Positions 8,326 through 16,191 of a stretch of 17,122 bases of DNA are shown here, one piece after another. The stretch is from Minisyncoccota bacterium (GTDB taxonomy: Bacteria > Patescibacteriota > Minisyncoccia > UBA6257 > HR35), in assembly GCA_938048445.1 (NCBI GenBank), contig CALIVE010000037.1, positions 1-17,122 on the forward strand, written 5' to 3'. Position 1 is the first letter of the stretch. Each line of letters opens with the position of its first letter. The position numbers were made by a program, and so were the translations under genes. The notes below the pieces were generated by a model that searched no databases, was not told the origin of the DNA, and worked only from the letters and a program-made list of their open reading frames with translations.

Positions 8326-11300
8326 TTAAAATTTAACAGCAATCAGGTCAACAACTTCAATAGGAATAACAAATTCTACATAATTATTTTCATTTTTGAA
8401 ATTAATATTACCTAAATTTGCTGATAAAACTTGTTTTACAACTTTTTCTGTTTTAATTTTAATTTTTACTTGTTCGTGTTTTACATCTGAACCTGAATAA
8501 TTGGCAATTACAACTCCTATCCCTTTTTCACTTTCTAAAATATCTACTTCTAAACAAGGAACAGAACATATTACTTTTCTATCTATATTTGCATCATCAA
8601 CAATTTTCGTTATTAAGTTTCTTTTTATATCTTTATATCCGGTTTCAATCTTTCCCGGAATCCTTTCAACATCAATTGAATATGATAAACCTAAATAAGT
8701 CCCTATATAGAAAATCTTTCCTTTACCAATCTGTCTTTCTATGATTGCAGGACCACCCTCTTCATATTTCCCAATAATTTTTGCATCATTAGATTTAATA
8801 TCAAAAATTACTTTCGTCCCTATACATTCAATTTCATTATTTTCTCCTTCTAATTTTATTTTTCCAACGATTGCTTTTTCTTTTGGTATATATTGGGGAT
8901 TAAAACCTTTTACTTCGCTTTCTTTTATCTCTTTTATTTCTATTCCAGAGAAAGAAGTTAAGATATTTATTTTTTGTCCATATTCATTACCTGTCCCTGA
9001 AGTTGCATCAAACCATAAAAATCCTCCCATCTTTACCCAATTTATTATATTTTTTATTGCTTTCTCGCTTATGTACTCTGAAAGTAAATATGCAACTTTA
9101 TAATTTTCAAGTTTCCCTTCTTCAATTTCTTTCTCATTTATAAAATCAATAGGAATTTGAGAATGTTGTAGGGCAAGATAAACAAGATGCATATCATAAG
9201 TGTTTGCATCCGTCTCTCTCCATACTTCATTACTTGATGACCAAATTATTGCAACTTTAGTTTCAGGAACTTTACCATAGAAAAGAACATCTTCAACCTT
9301 TTCAAGTTTTCTTAAAAAATTTGCAATTCCTTCTGTCATACCTAAGTTTTCAGACCAATTATCGGGAGAAGCGTACCAAGGGCCATATCTGTATATATCT
9401 ATTTTTTTTGCTCCTTTACCTATCACAGATGCAAGTTTAAGTTGAATGTTTTCTTTTCCTTCAGGCATTACAAATGCATTTACTTCAAGGTTCTTTAATT
9501 TAGCGCAACTCCTGCTTAAGTCAACAAGAAATGAACATAATTGTATACCTGAGTGTCTCCACCCATAAGTATTTAACCAATCTTCATTCCACATTGAACT
9601 TACACTTCTATTTCTCGCAAACTCCCATATTTCTGCTCCTCTTAAATAAGAGCAATATTCATATAACCAAGGAGGTCCAAAATTTACTCTTGTTGTAATC
9701 CAAGGTAGTTTTTTTTCAAGTGTTCCAGTTACTATTTTATAAACTTCGCTATTTACATAATTCCAAAATCTTAAAGTCCAATAATAGTTTTTACATGCAT
9801 TTATATCATTTCTATCCTTTGGTCTATTTACTCTTGCATTAAAACAGTTCCATACTCCATAAGGTTTTATTTCTTCCCATGTTTTTTTCCCAAAATCTTT
9901 AGGTTTTAAACCATTATTCTTTAAATATTTTATATATTCTTCTTCGTATTCCTCGCCCCAGAAAACAAAACCTCCTATCTCATCTCCTATATCAATAAAT
10001 TTTATATTTTGAATCTGTTTTTCATCCTCCCTTTTTAATATATCAAGCCAATTTGTAACAAGTTTTTCTATATTATTTTTAATTTCATTCCAATCAAGTA
10101 AATAGTACTTTTTATCAGATGTTAAAGATGTTAATTGGTATTCAAAATTTCTAAATGTGTGATGTGTTTGAAAAATACTTGCTTTTTCTGCTACTTTACG
10201 CCATTCTCCAGCGAGTCCAGAGTATTCTGTGTCAAGAGCGTTAAAACCAATATTTTTTATTGTATCAACTTCTAATTCAAGTATACTTTGATCTGTGTAA
10301 AAAGAACCATATCCTTTAAGATGTGCTTCAATATAGAAATGTTTTAAATCTATAGGAGGTAAGTTTAATGATTTAACAAATTTATTTCTTTTTTCAGCAT
10401 TTTCTTTTATTGTTGATATATTCTTGATAAAATCTAAGGGTGTGTTTTCGCTTCTTGGTATGATTAAACCAATTACATTGCCTGTCTGTTCTATTTCAAA
10501 TTTTTTAATAATACTTTTTTCATCAGGTTGGGAAGAAATTTCTATCAAACATTTAATTTTTTCAATTTTTTCACCTTTTAAATCTAAAATTTTAATACCT
10601 GTTGGAATATTCCCTCTACCTTTAAATTCGTTGAATTCTCCAAGGTTTATCCATGGTGAAAATTCATTATTTTTTACTCCATCTTTAAAAAATTCCCTGC
10701 CCCAGAACCAATTTGGTGGTCCTATATTTGAGTATAGATATATTTTATATGTTATTTCTGGATAAATAAGTTTTATTCTGAAACAAGGAGTATAATCATT
10801 CAATTCATAAACCCTTATGTCATCAAAATACACTTTCCCCTTTCCTGTTACTTCCAATCTTATTTCACAATTTGAAAGAGAAGTATAATTTTCAATATGT
10901 TTTATATGTTCTTGCCCTTTGCTTGTTCCTGTAAATGTTACTCCGATTTCTTTCCAATCACTATTTGGTCCAACCCAATCTGGAGAATATGGTTCTCCAC
11001 TTGCACCATAAACAACTCTTAATCTTGCAACTACATCTCCCTCTGTTTTAGATTTTACACTTACATAATATTTTTTACCTAATTCAAGAATAAAGCTTTT
11101 AAAAAGATATGTAGATTTTCTTTCTAACAAATTTACACTTAAAGATTTATTCCCATCATACCCAATTTCTGAAACTTCCCATTTAACTCCATGAAAATTT
11201 GCAGTTTTATAATTATCATCAGGTTTTCCTCCCCAATCTTTTAAGTTTTCTTCAAATGAAGGATTTTTAAAAGGAAATATCTCCTTTTTTATAAAAGGGT

Positions 11301-11358
11301 TGTTCTGCGAAAAAACTAAAATTTGAAGAAAAATAAAAATTAAAAAAATCCTTTTCAT
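8326..11358 (-). CDS. Secreted GH42-like (clan GH-A) glycosidase with CBM4/9-like domain, paralogue 2
   Basis: This gene encodes 1010 residues from ATG 11358, with a strong AAGGAGG seven bases upstream. The start overlaps the preceding stop as ATGA. The signal peptide is MKRIFLIFIFLQILVFSQ. Residues about 28-187 form a jelly-roll binding module of CBM4/9 type: FKNPSFEENLKDW, GYDGNKSLSV, LELGKKYYVSVKSKTEG and GKGKVYFDDIRVYEL. A second beta region (190-300) is followed by the TIM-barrel region (340-690), with FIDIGDEIGG (Glu460) and MWNEDWLNTYGW (Glu592) as the presumed acid/base and nucleophile. The GATase-like domain (700-807) has YKVAYLLSEYISEKA, WVKMGGFLWFDA and NEYGQKINIL. Order and motifs match the paralogues at 437-2863 and 13095-16151. 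The likely role is cleavage of an extracellular polysaccharide, with the CBM holding the polymer. The exact activity is unknown, and GH42-like is a fold-level call. Confidence 0.8.
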   Translation of the reverse strand: MKRIFLIFIFLQILVFSQNNPFIKKEIFPFKNPSFEENLKDWGGKPDDNYKTANFHGVKWEVSEIGYDGNKSLSVNLLERKSTYLFKSFILELGKKYYVSVKSKTEGDVVARLRVVYGASGEPYSPDWVGPNSDWKEIGVTFTGTSKGQEHIKHIENYTSLSNCEIRLEVTGKGKVYFDDIRVYELNDYTPCFRIKLIYPEITYKIYLYSNIGPPNWFWGREFFKDGVKNNEFSPWINLGEFNEFKGRGNIPTGIKILDLKGEKIEKIKCLIEISSQPDEKSIIKKFEIEQTGNVIGLIIPRSENTPLDFIKNISTIKENAEKRNKFVKSLNLPPIDLKHFYIEAHLKGYGSFYTDQSILELEVDTIKNIGFNALDTEYSGLAGEWRKVAEKASIFQTHHTFRNFEYQLTSLTSDKKYYLLDWNEIKNNIEKLVTNWLDILKREDEKQIQNIKFIDIGDEIGGFVFWGEEYEEEYIKYLKNNGLKPKDFGKKTWEEIKPYGVWNCFNARVNRPKDRNDINACKNYYWTLRFWNYVNSEVYKIVTGTLEKKLPWITTRVNFGPPWLYEYCSYLRGAEIWEFARNRSVSSMWNEDWLNTYGWRHSGIQLCSFLVDLSRSCAKLKNLEVNAFVMPEGKENIQLKLASVIGKGAKKIDIYRYGPWYASPDNWSENLGMTEGIANFLRKLEKVEDVLFYGKVPETKVAIIWSSSNEVWRETDANTYDMHLVYLALQHSQIPIDFINEKEIEEGKLENYKVAYLLSEYISEKAIKNIINWVKMGGFLWFDATSGTGNEYGQKINILTSFSGIEIKEIKESEVKGFNPQYIPKEKAIVGKIKLEGENNEIECIGTKVIFDIKSNDAKIIGKYEEGGPAIIERQIGKGKIFYIGTYLGLSYSIDVERIPGKIETGYKDIKRNLITKIVDDANIDRKVICSVPCLEVDILESEKGIGVVIANYSGSDVKHEQVKIKIKTEKVVKQVLSANLGNINFKNENNYVEFVIPIEVVDLIAVKF

Positions 11359-11786
11359 TTTTTAACCTCCTTGTAAAGATATAAAGCAAATTTTAAAGCA
11401 TTTTGTTTAAGTTTGTTAAGATTAATTTCAGGATTTTGGAAAAGTTGCGAAGCAATAAAAATATTCTCAATTGGCAATTCCTCTATGATAGGAACTGCCC
11501 ATGTAGTTACAATAATCCCATCTTTTAACCCAATTTTTTTTGCATATCTTGCAAAAGATGCAACTGCTTTTGATTTGAAAAAACTTGTTGCAGGAAAAAC
11601 TTTGAAACCTTTACTTAAAAAATAATCTAAAGAGGGATATTTTTTGTAATAATGATAATGCCAGTCAAATATAATGATATCTTTTGGAATTAAATCAATT
11701 GCTTTATAAACATTACCAACTGCACCATTACAATTACATATTTTAAATTTTCTATGGTCAAGAAGCATATCTCCCCAGAGAGACAT
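11355..11786 (-). CDS. GH20-like hexosaminidase, C-terminal part of a split gene
   Basis: This 143-residue frame is the tail of the gene starting at 13092. No ribosome site precedes its first Met (the bases before are AAAAATGTAAAT), so it is not an independent start. It opens with MSLWGDMLLDHRKF, the late TIM-barrel strand of GH20-like enzymes, then DIIIFDWHYHYYKKYPS, GFKVFPATSFF and GIIVTTWAVPIIEE. These are strand ends lined with Trp and Asp residues, typical of the sugar-binding -1 site in that family. The frame joins the upstream part if one A is removed from the 9-A tract at 11794-11802. Its stop overlaps the start of the next gene by four bases, so translation of that next gene may depend on ribosomes reaching this tail. 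Confidence 0.65.
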   Translation of the reverse strand: MSLWGDMLLDHRKFKICNCNGAVGNVYKAIDLIPKDIIIFDWHYHYYKKYPSLDYFLSKGFKVFPATSFFKSKAVASFARYAKKIGLKDGIIVTTWAVPIIEELPIENIFIASQLFQNPEINLNKLKQNALKFALYLYKEVKK

Positions 11787-13092
11787 ATTTACATTTTTTT
11801 TTGGATAAAAAACTATGTAGTTTGTTTACATCTTCTGAATATATCTCCCACAATTTTTTATTTTTACATCTATCACAAATCCCCATTCTTCTCTCACTAA
11901 ACCAATGTTGAACTTCATCATGGGTAAGATGCATTATTTTAGGTTTGAAAATATCTATTATTTCCTCAAGGACAGAAAAAATAACTTCATATGTTTTGGG
12001 ATTTGATGTGCAGTAGACAAAAGGATTTTTTGGGTCCTCAACAAGTGATGGGTCAACTTTGACAAGATTTGTATCATTTTGGTGTCCAAGAGTTGGAAAT
12101 TCTGGGATAATTTCCATCCCAAGAAAATTTATATAATCTTTTATTTCTCTCATTTCATCTTGAGAATATGACCATTCTTCGTTTAATTGAGGATAACTCT
12201 TATACTTCATCCCTTTCCCAATTCCAAGAATTACTCCATTATATCCAATCTTATTAAGATTTTTTATAATTTTAAAAAACTGTTTAAGGTCTACTCTTTT
12301 ATAATAAAGAGAAAGATGTATGTATCTTTTCATAAAATATGGTTTCTGTAATAGTTCAGGAAAAATGAAATCTTGTTTTTTAAATATTGTTTTTATATCT
12401 TTTGATTTATGAAGAGAAATTTTTATATTTTCACTGATGGATTTATTTTTATCAATTCTTTTTATTTTTGTAAAACCACCAACAACACACATTTTCCCTC
12501 TATTATAGATTACATATTTCAAAAGAGAAGAAAATTCAAGTTTAATCCCAATTTTATCAGGTCTTATAATATAAATAGGTTTATTTTTAAATTCAAAATA
12601 CCTTGTTATAATTCTTCCAAAAGGCGGAACTATATATCTAAAATATCTATCCTCTCCAGGAATTAAAATATTTGTTTCTGAAGGCAATTCCCATGAAAAA
12701 AAGAATTCTAACTGTTTGAATTTTCTTTTACCTAAATTTTTCAAATTTATAAAAATTTCTAAGTAATCTTTTAAATCATATAGAATTTCAAGTTTTTCGT
12801 CATTTTTATTTTTTTCAATAATAACTTTTGAATTCTCTTTTCTTACAAAAGGTTCAACAAAAGTTATATCTGAAAACTTATGAGAAAGAAATCCATCTGG
12901 GTCTCTTCCAACAAATCCTTCTTTTACCCATACTGATAATCCATCTTTTCTAAAGACATTATTCCTTCTAACAAAATCTATATCATTTTTTTTGTCTATT
13001 AAACTCATTATATTTCCATCTTCTCCTATCAAAACTTTTAAATTTTCTGATTTAAGTATAAGATTTTCTTGTTTATAAGATTTTGGTTTCAT
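11758..13092 (-). CDS. GH20-like beta-N-acetylhexosaminidase, N-terminal and catalytic part of a split gene
   Basis: This frame encodes 444 residues from ATG 13092; a GTG six bases earlier (13098) is also open. No signal peptide is seen. A beta-rich N-terminal domain covers about residues 1-245. A barrel region follows, with YIHLSLYYKRVDLKQFFKI, GYNGVILGIG, GMEIIPEFPTLGHQND and then IMHLTHDEVQHWF. The Asp-Glu pair (392-393) stands where GH20 enzymes carry the Asp that orients the N-acetyl group and the acid Glu. The usual H-x-G-x-DE has Thr in place of the Gly. CDRCK (406-410) and YSEDVNKLHSFL follow, as in many bacterial relatives. After LSKK the frame runs into unrelated residues and a stop at 11758. 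Dropping one A restores a 578-residue protein. Expected role: removal of terminal N-acetylhexosamine from small fragments in the cytoplasm. Confidence 0.65.
   Translation of the reverse strand: MKPKSYKQENLILKSENLKVLIGEDGNIMSLIDKKNDIDFVRRNNVFRKDGLSVWVKEGFVGRDPDGFLSHKFSDITFVEPFVRKENSKVIIEKNKNDEKLEILYDLKDYLEIFINLKNLGKRKFKQLEFFFSWELPSETNILIPGEDRYFRYIVPPFGRIITRYFEFKNKPIYIIRPDKIGIKLEFSSLLKYVIYNRGKMCVVGGFTKIKRIDKNKSISENIKISLHKSKDIKTIFKKQDFIFPELLQKPYFMKRYIHLSLYYKRVDLKQFFKIIKNLNKIGYNGVILGIGKGMKYKSYPQLNEEWSYSQDEMREIKDYINFLGMEIIPEFPTLGHQNDTNLVKVDPSLVEDPKNPFVYCTSNPKTYEVIFSVLEEIIDIFKPKIMHLTHDEVQHWFSERRMGICDRCKNKKLWEIYSEDVNKLHSFLSKKKCKYVSLGRYAS
11794..11802 (-). other. 9-A tract at the frame break of the GH20-like gene
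   Basis: The coding strand reads TCC, nine A, then TGTAAATATG. As it stands this gives LSKKKCKYVSLG and a stop. With eight A it gives LSKKNVNMSLWGDMLL and continues to the natural end at 11355. The required correction (minus one A, or a +1 ribosomal shift) is opposite in sign to that needed at 7473-7480. Confidence 0.75.
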
Positions 13093-13094
13093 AC

Positions 13095-16000
13095 TCACCC
13101 TTTCTCTAAAACCAAAAACTCAAATTTTTCAATTTTTTGAATTTCAAGAATGTTGTTTCTTAAATTAGATTTTGAAAATATACTTTTCGCTTTTTTTATT
13201 CTATCAATATTTATCTTGACTTTTAGATTATCAATATTTTTCCCTGAAAAATTTATTAATGAGATATAATAAATATTTTGATCTTTAATACTCTTCATTA
13301 TAACTGGTTCAACAAGGGGTTCAGAAACTTCTATAATCTTATTTAAATTTAAATCTTTAAGGAAAAACTCAAAAACATCTCTTACTTTTGAATTAAAATT
13401 TGTAGGTATATAATTTGAAAGTTCATCAATTCCTCCTCTTCCATAAGGTAAAAGCGGGAAAGTTTTTTCTAAATAAGAAATACCAGGCAATGCTCCTATT
13501 ATTAGTGTTTTCCCTTTCCCATAATTATTCACAACAGATGCAATTTCTCCATTTTTGAAATAACCTATCGGTTTACCATTTTTAGGGAGAAAACTCTGTC
13601 TATATGCGTAAATATTAAAAGAAGGTAAAATCTCATTAAAAGATATAGTATCAAGATTCTCTGCATGCAATAAATCAAGTTTTGGTCTCATAAAATGTTG
13701 TTTTTTGTCAAGTTGAAATTTATCAATTCCAAAAAGATTTTTCATCTTTTCAATCTCTTTATTATACTCATCATAAAAAGGCCCTCCAGCAACTGAAATT
13801 AAAAAACCACCATTTAATACCCATTTTTCAAGTTCTTCTGCAGCTTTTCTTTTAATATGGTCTCCTATAAATATTAAGACCTTATATTTGTTTATATAAC
13901 CTGAAATAACATCATCTTCACAAACAATATCAATGGGATAATGTAGATGCCTTAAAATATAATATAAATTCTGTCTTTCTTGTGGATATATTGTATTACC
14001 TGGAAGATTTTCGCCTTCAATTTTAACTGAATTATCCCAAATATTTGTTGTTTCTGAATATATAATCCCAATATCAGCATCAATAACTTTGCCATCTAAA
14101 AGATAATCTTCAATTTCTCCAATAGTATAACTTACAACTTTTATACCTTTTAAAATATCAGGATGACCGATAAATGAACATTCAGTAGGATAACCCAAGT
14201 TATAATACTGTAAAAACTTAAATCCATGCGAAAGTAAAGAATAACTTGCTAATTCAATATAATCTTTATTATAACCCCTATTACCATCACTTATAAGATA
14301 TGCACCCATTGGAATATTGTGATATTTTGAAAGTGCCCTTGCAATTGTTCCCTCAAAAGATTGTGTTTGTGCTCCTATATAGTCAGGAAGCCCCCCTAAT
14401 CCCCATGAAGTTTCACTACTATAAGCAGTCACTCCTCTATTTTTAAACAAATCAAAAACTTCGTATCCCATTTCCATCGCTGAAAAACCTCCTGTTGAAA
14501 TATATATGCTCCCTGAATTTGTCCTTGTCCCTTTTGGAAAGATTTTTTCAATTAATTCTGTTGCCTTTTTGCATACCTCTGTAAAAAGTTTTGCCCTGAA
14601 TTCCCATGAATGATAGAATAAAATTGGGTCTTTTTCTGCTTCTTCTGGAGAACCACTCCCAATTTTTTCATAACCTTTATATCCATTTTCTATCATATAA
14701 TTTTTAAATTTCTGATTTATAACATCCCAGTTACTTAAAACTTTAAAAGAAGGAGGACCTGATTCCTCAATTAATTTTATATATACTGGCAAATCTCTTC
14801 CAATTTCTTTTTTCAAATTTTCACATCTTCCTCTATATATCTTCTCAACGTCTTCAAACTTCCCTTCATAAAATTCCTTAGTTAAATGAATATTCTGTAA
14901 AGTAATAAAACCGATTGAGGTATTAAATCCAGTCCAAATAGGGTCTTTTCCATAAATTTCAGGATGCATACCATAAAATTCGCAATTCATTCCACAACTT
15001 TTTGCAAGTTGAAAAGTTAAGTAAGGGAAAGACCTTATTGCACCCCCCAGAAATATTTTTTCTGCTTTTTTCCCTTTTATTTTATGATCATCAACAATCT
15101 TTATCTGTTTTTTAAAAAATTCCTCAAATGTTAATGCTTTTTCTGTTCCAAGTATTCCCTTCTCATACCTTTCTTTTCCTATTCCAACTATCAACCATTC
15201 TTCTTTTTTATTATTATCAATAATTAATTTTTTAACAATATTTTCTGGATTTCTGAGCGAAACTTCTACATTTAATTTACCTTCTCCTTCAAGATTAAAA
15301 ATTAAAACAGGTGGCATTACTGGATTTATATCAATTTTTTCAAACTTACTTACAAATCCCTTTTTCAATTTATCCTCATCTTTTAATTTTTCTTTTTGTT
15401 GAAGTTGTTTTAATCCTTGTTTTGTAAAATAAAATGTCTTTTTTGGTCCTTTATAATAACCGATTAGCCACCATTCATAACCTATCCTTAAAATTAAATT
15501 TTCTCCATCAAGAACATTAATTTTTAAAAATAAAGGAATAGAAAACCTTGAAATCATTGGTGGCTCCTGTGTTGCTCTCCATCTCCAATCATCTTGTGGC
15601 TTTAAATTTAAATCATTTGTTATATATACAAAATCAATTACTCTTTTTGCAGACGGATTCTCATTCTCGTCCTTAATTAAATATATTCTTGCTTTACCTT
15701 TTTTTAAAATAAAAGTAGTCCCTTGATAAACATAATCAGTATTATGCCAAGTCCATGGACCTTGAATTGTTAACCCATGACCAAAAGGAAAAAATTTTTC
15801 ATGTTTTTTACTTCCAAAAATTTTTACACTCTTCTCTCCATCTTGTTCAATAATAACTTTGAATAAAGAACCAAAACCATAACAACTTTCATATCTTACC
15901 CATAATGCATATTCTCCTGTAACTGGAACCTCAAAATCATAAAATGCTATTGCTGAACTATCTTTCTCATCTGCAATAAGTTTTGTTCCTGACCAAAAAT

Positions 16001-16151
16001 TCGGCTCTGATGGAAAATATCCAAAATCGCTTACTTGCCATCCTTTTATTATCTTAAAATCTTCTGCCTGTATTGGTAATTCAAAAAAGGTGTCGCAATA
16101 TAAAATAGAACTTAAAATTAAAAAACAACTTATTAATTTAAAAAAACTCAT
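13095..16151 (-). CDS. Secreted GH42-like (clan GH-A) glycosidase with N-terminal jelly-roll module, paralogue 1
   Basis: This gene encodes 1018 residues from ATG 16151, with AGGAG six bases upstream. The signal peptide is MSFFKLISCFLILSSILYC; the Cys lacks a proper lipobox (ILY before it), so I do not call a lipoprotein. Residues about 25-180 resemble a CBM35/CBM6-type module: PIQAEDFKIIKGW, PVTGEYALWVRYE, FILKKGKARIYL and KRVIDFVYI. This differs from the CBM4/9-like module of paralogue 2. A second beta region (200-310) precedes the barrel (about 365-690), with YIKLIEESGPPS (Glu463) and AYSSETSWGLGG (Glu580) at the positions of the paralogues' presumed catalytic acids. The GATase-like domain (690-810) contains YKVLIFIGDHIKRKA, WVLNGGFLISVAGG and YDEYNKEIEKM. 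Sequence identity to the other two is visibly low, so the three probably act on different linkages of one polymer. It is the first enzyme gene after the pseudopilins. Confidence 0.75.
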   Translation of the reverse strand: MSFFKLISCFLILSSILYCDTFFELPIQAEDFKIIKGWQVSDFGYFPSEPNFWSGTKLIADEKDSSAIAFYDFEVPVTGEYALWVRYESCYGFGSLFKVIIEQDGEKSVKIFGSKKHEKFFPFGHGLTIQGPWTWHNTDYVYQGTTFILKKGKARIYLIKDENENPSAKRVIDFVYITNDLNLKPQDDWRWRATQEPPMISRFSIPLFLKINVLDGENLILRIGYEWWLIGYYKGPKKTFYFTKQGLKQLQQKEKLKDEDKLKKGFVSKFEKIDINPVMPPVLIFNLEGEGKLNVEVSLRNPENIVKKLIIDNNKKEEWLIVGIGKERYEKGILGTEKALTFEEFFKKQIKIVDDHKIKGKKAEKIFLGGAIRSFPYLTFQLAKSCGMNCEFYGMHPEIYGKDPIWTGFNTSIGFITLQNIHLTKEFYEGKFEDVEKIYRGRCENLKKEIGRDLPVYIKLIEESGPPSFKVLSNWDVINQKFKNYMIENGYKGYEKIGSGSPEEAEKDPILFYHSWEFRAKLFTEVCKKATELIEKIFPKGTRTNSGSIYISTGGFSAMEMGYEVFDLFKNRGVTAYSSETSWGLGGLPDYIGAQTQSFEGTIARALSKYHNIPMGAYLISDGNRGYNKDYIELASYSLLSHGFKFLQYYNLGYPTECSFIGHPDILKGIKVVSYTIGEIEDYLLDGKVIDADIGIIYSETTNIWDNSVKIEGENLPGNTIYPQERQNLYYILRHLHYPIDIVCEDDVISGYINKYKVLIFIGDHIKRKAAEELEKWVLNGGFLISVAGGPFYDEYNKEIEKMKNLFGIDKFQLDKKQHFMRPKLDLLHAENLDTISFNEILPSFNIYAYRQSFLPKNGKPIGYFKNGEIASVVNNYGKGKTLIIGALPGISYLEKTFPLLPYGRGGIDELSNYIPTNFNSKVRDVFEFFLKDLNLNKIIEVSEPLVEPVIMKSIKDQNIYYISLINFSGKNIDNLKVKINIDRIKKAKSIFSKSNLRNNILEIQKIEKFEFLVLEKG
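13098..13103 (-). promoter_or_regulatory. Ribosome binding site of the GH20-like gene
   Basis: The coding strand reads AGAGAAAGGGTGAGTATG. AAAGGG ends five bases before ATG 13092, and it directly abuts GTG 13098, which leaves no spacing for the GTG. The preceding gene's TGA lies inside the same stretch. ATG 13092 is therefore the preferred start, and translational coupling is likely. Confidence 0.55.
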
Positions 16152-16191
16152 TTTATACTCCTTTCTTTTATCTTTTCCATATAATAATTTA

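Noticed and set aside
8741-9103. Plus-strand open frame of 120 codons
   Set aside because: It is antisense to the GATase-like region of paralogue 2, is rich in Phe, Ser, Ile and Pro, and looks like the mirror of Lys/Glu/Asn-rich coding sequence.
11355-11786. The 143-residue frame as an independent small gene
   Set aside because: It has no ribosome site and its sequence continues the GH20-like barrel of the upstream frame.
16095-16151. Lipoprotein signal in paralogue 1 (Cys at residue 19)
   Set aside because: The residues before the Cys (SILY) do not fit a lipobox, since position -1 should be small. I treat it as an ordinary signal peptide.
16152-16191. Possible internal promoter between the pseudopilin and paralogue 1
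   Set aside because: The 40 bases are A/T-rich and contain TATTAT-like words, but I see no matching -35 at the right distance, and such words occur everywhere in this composition.
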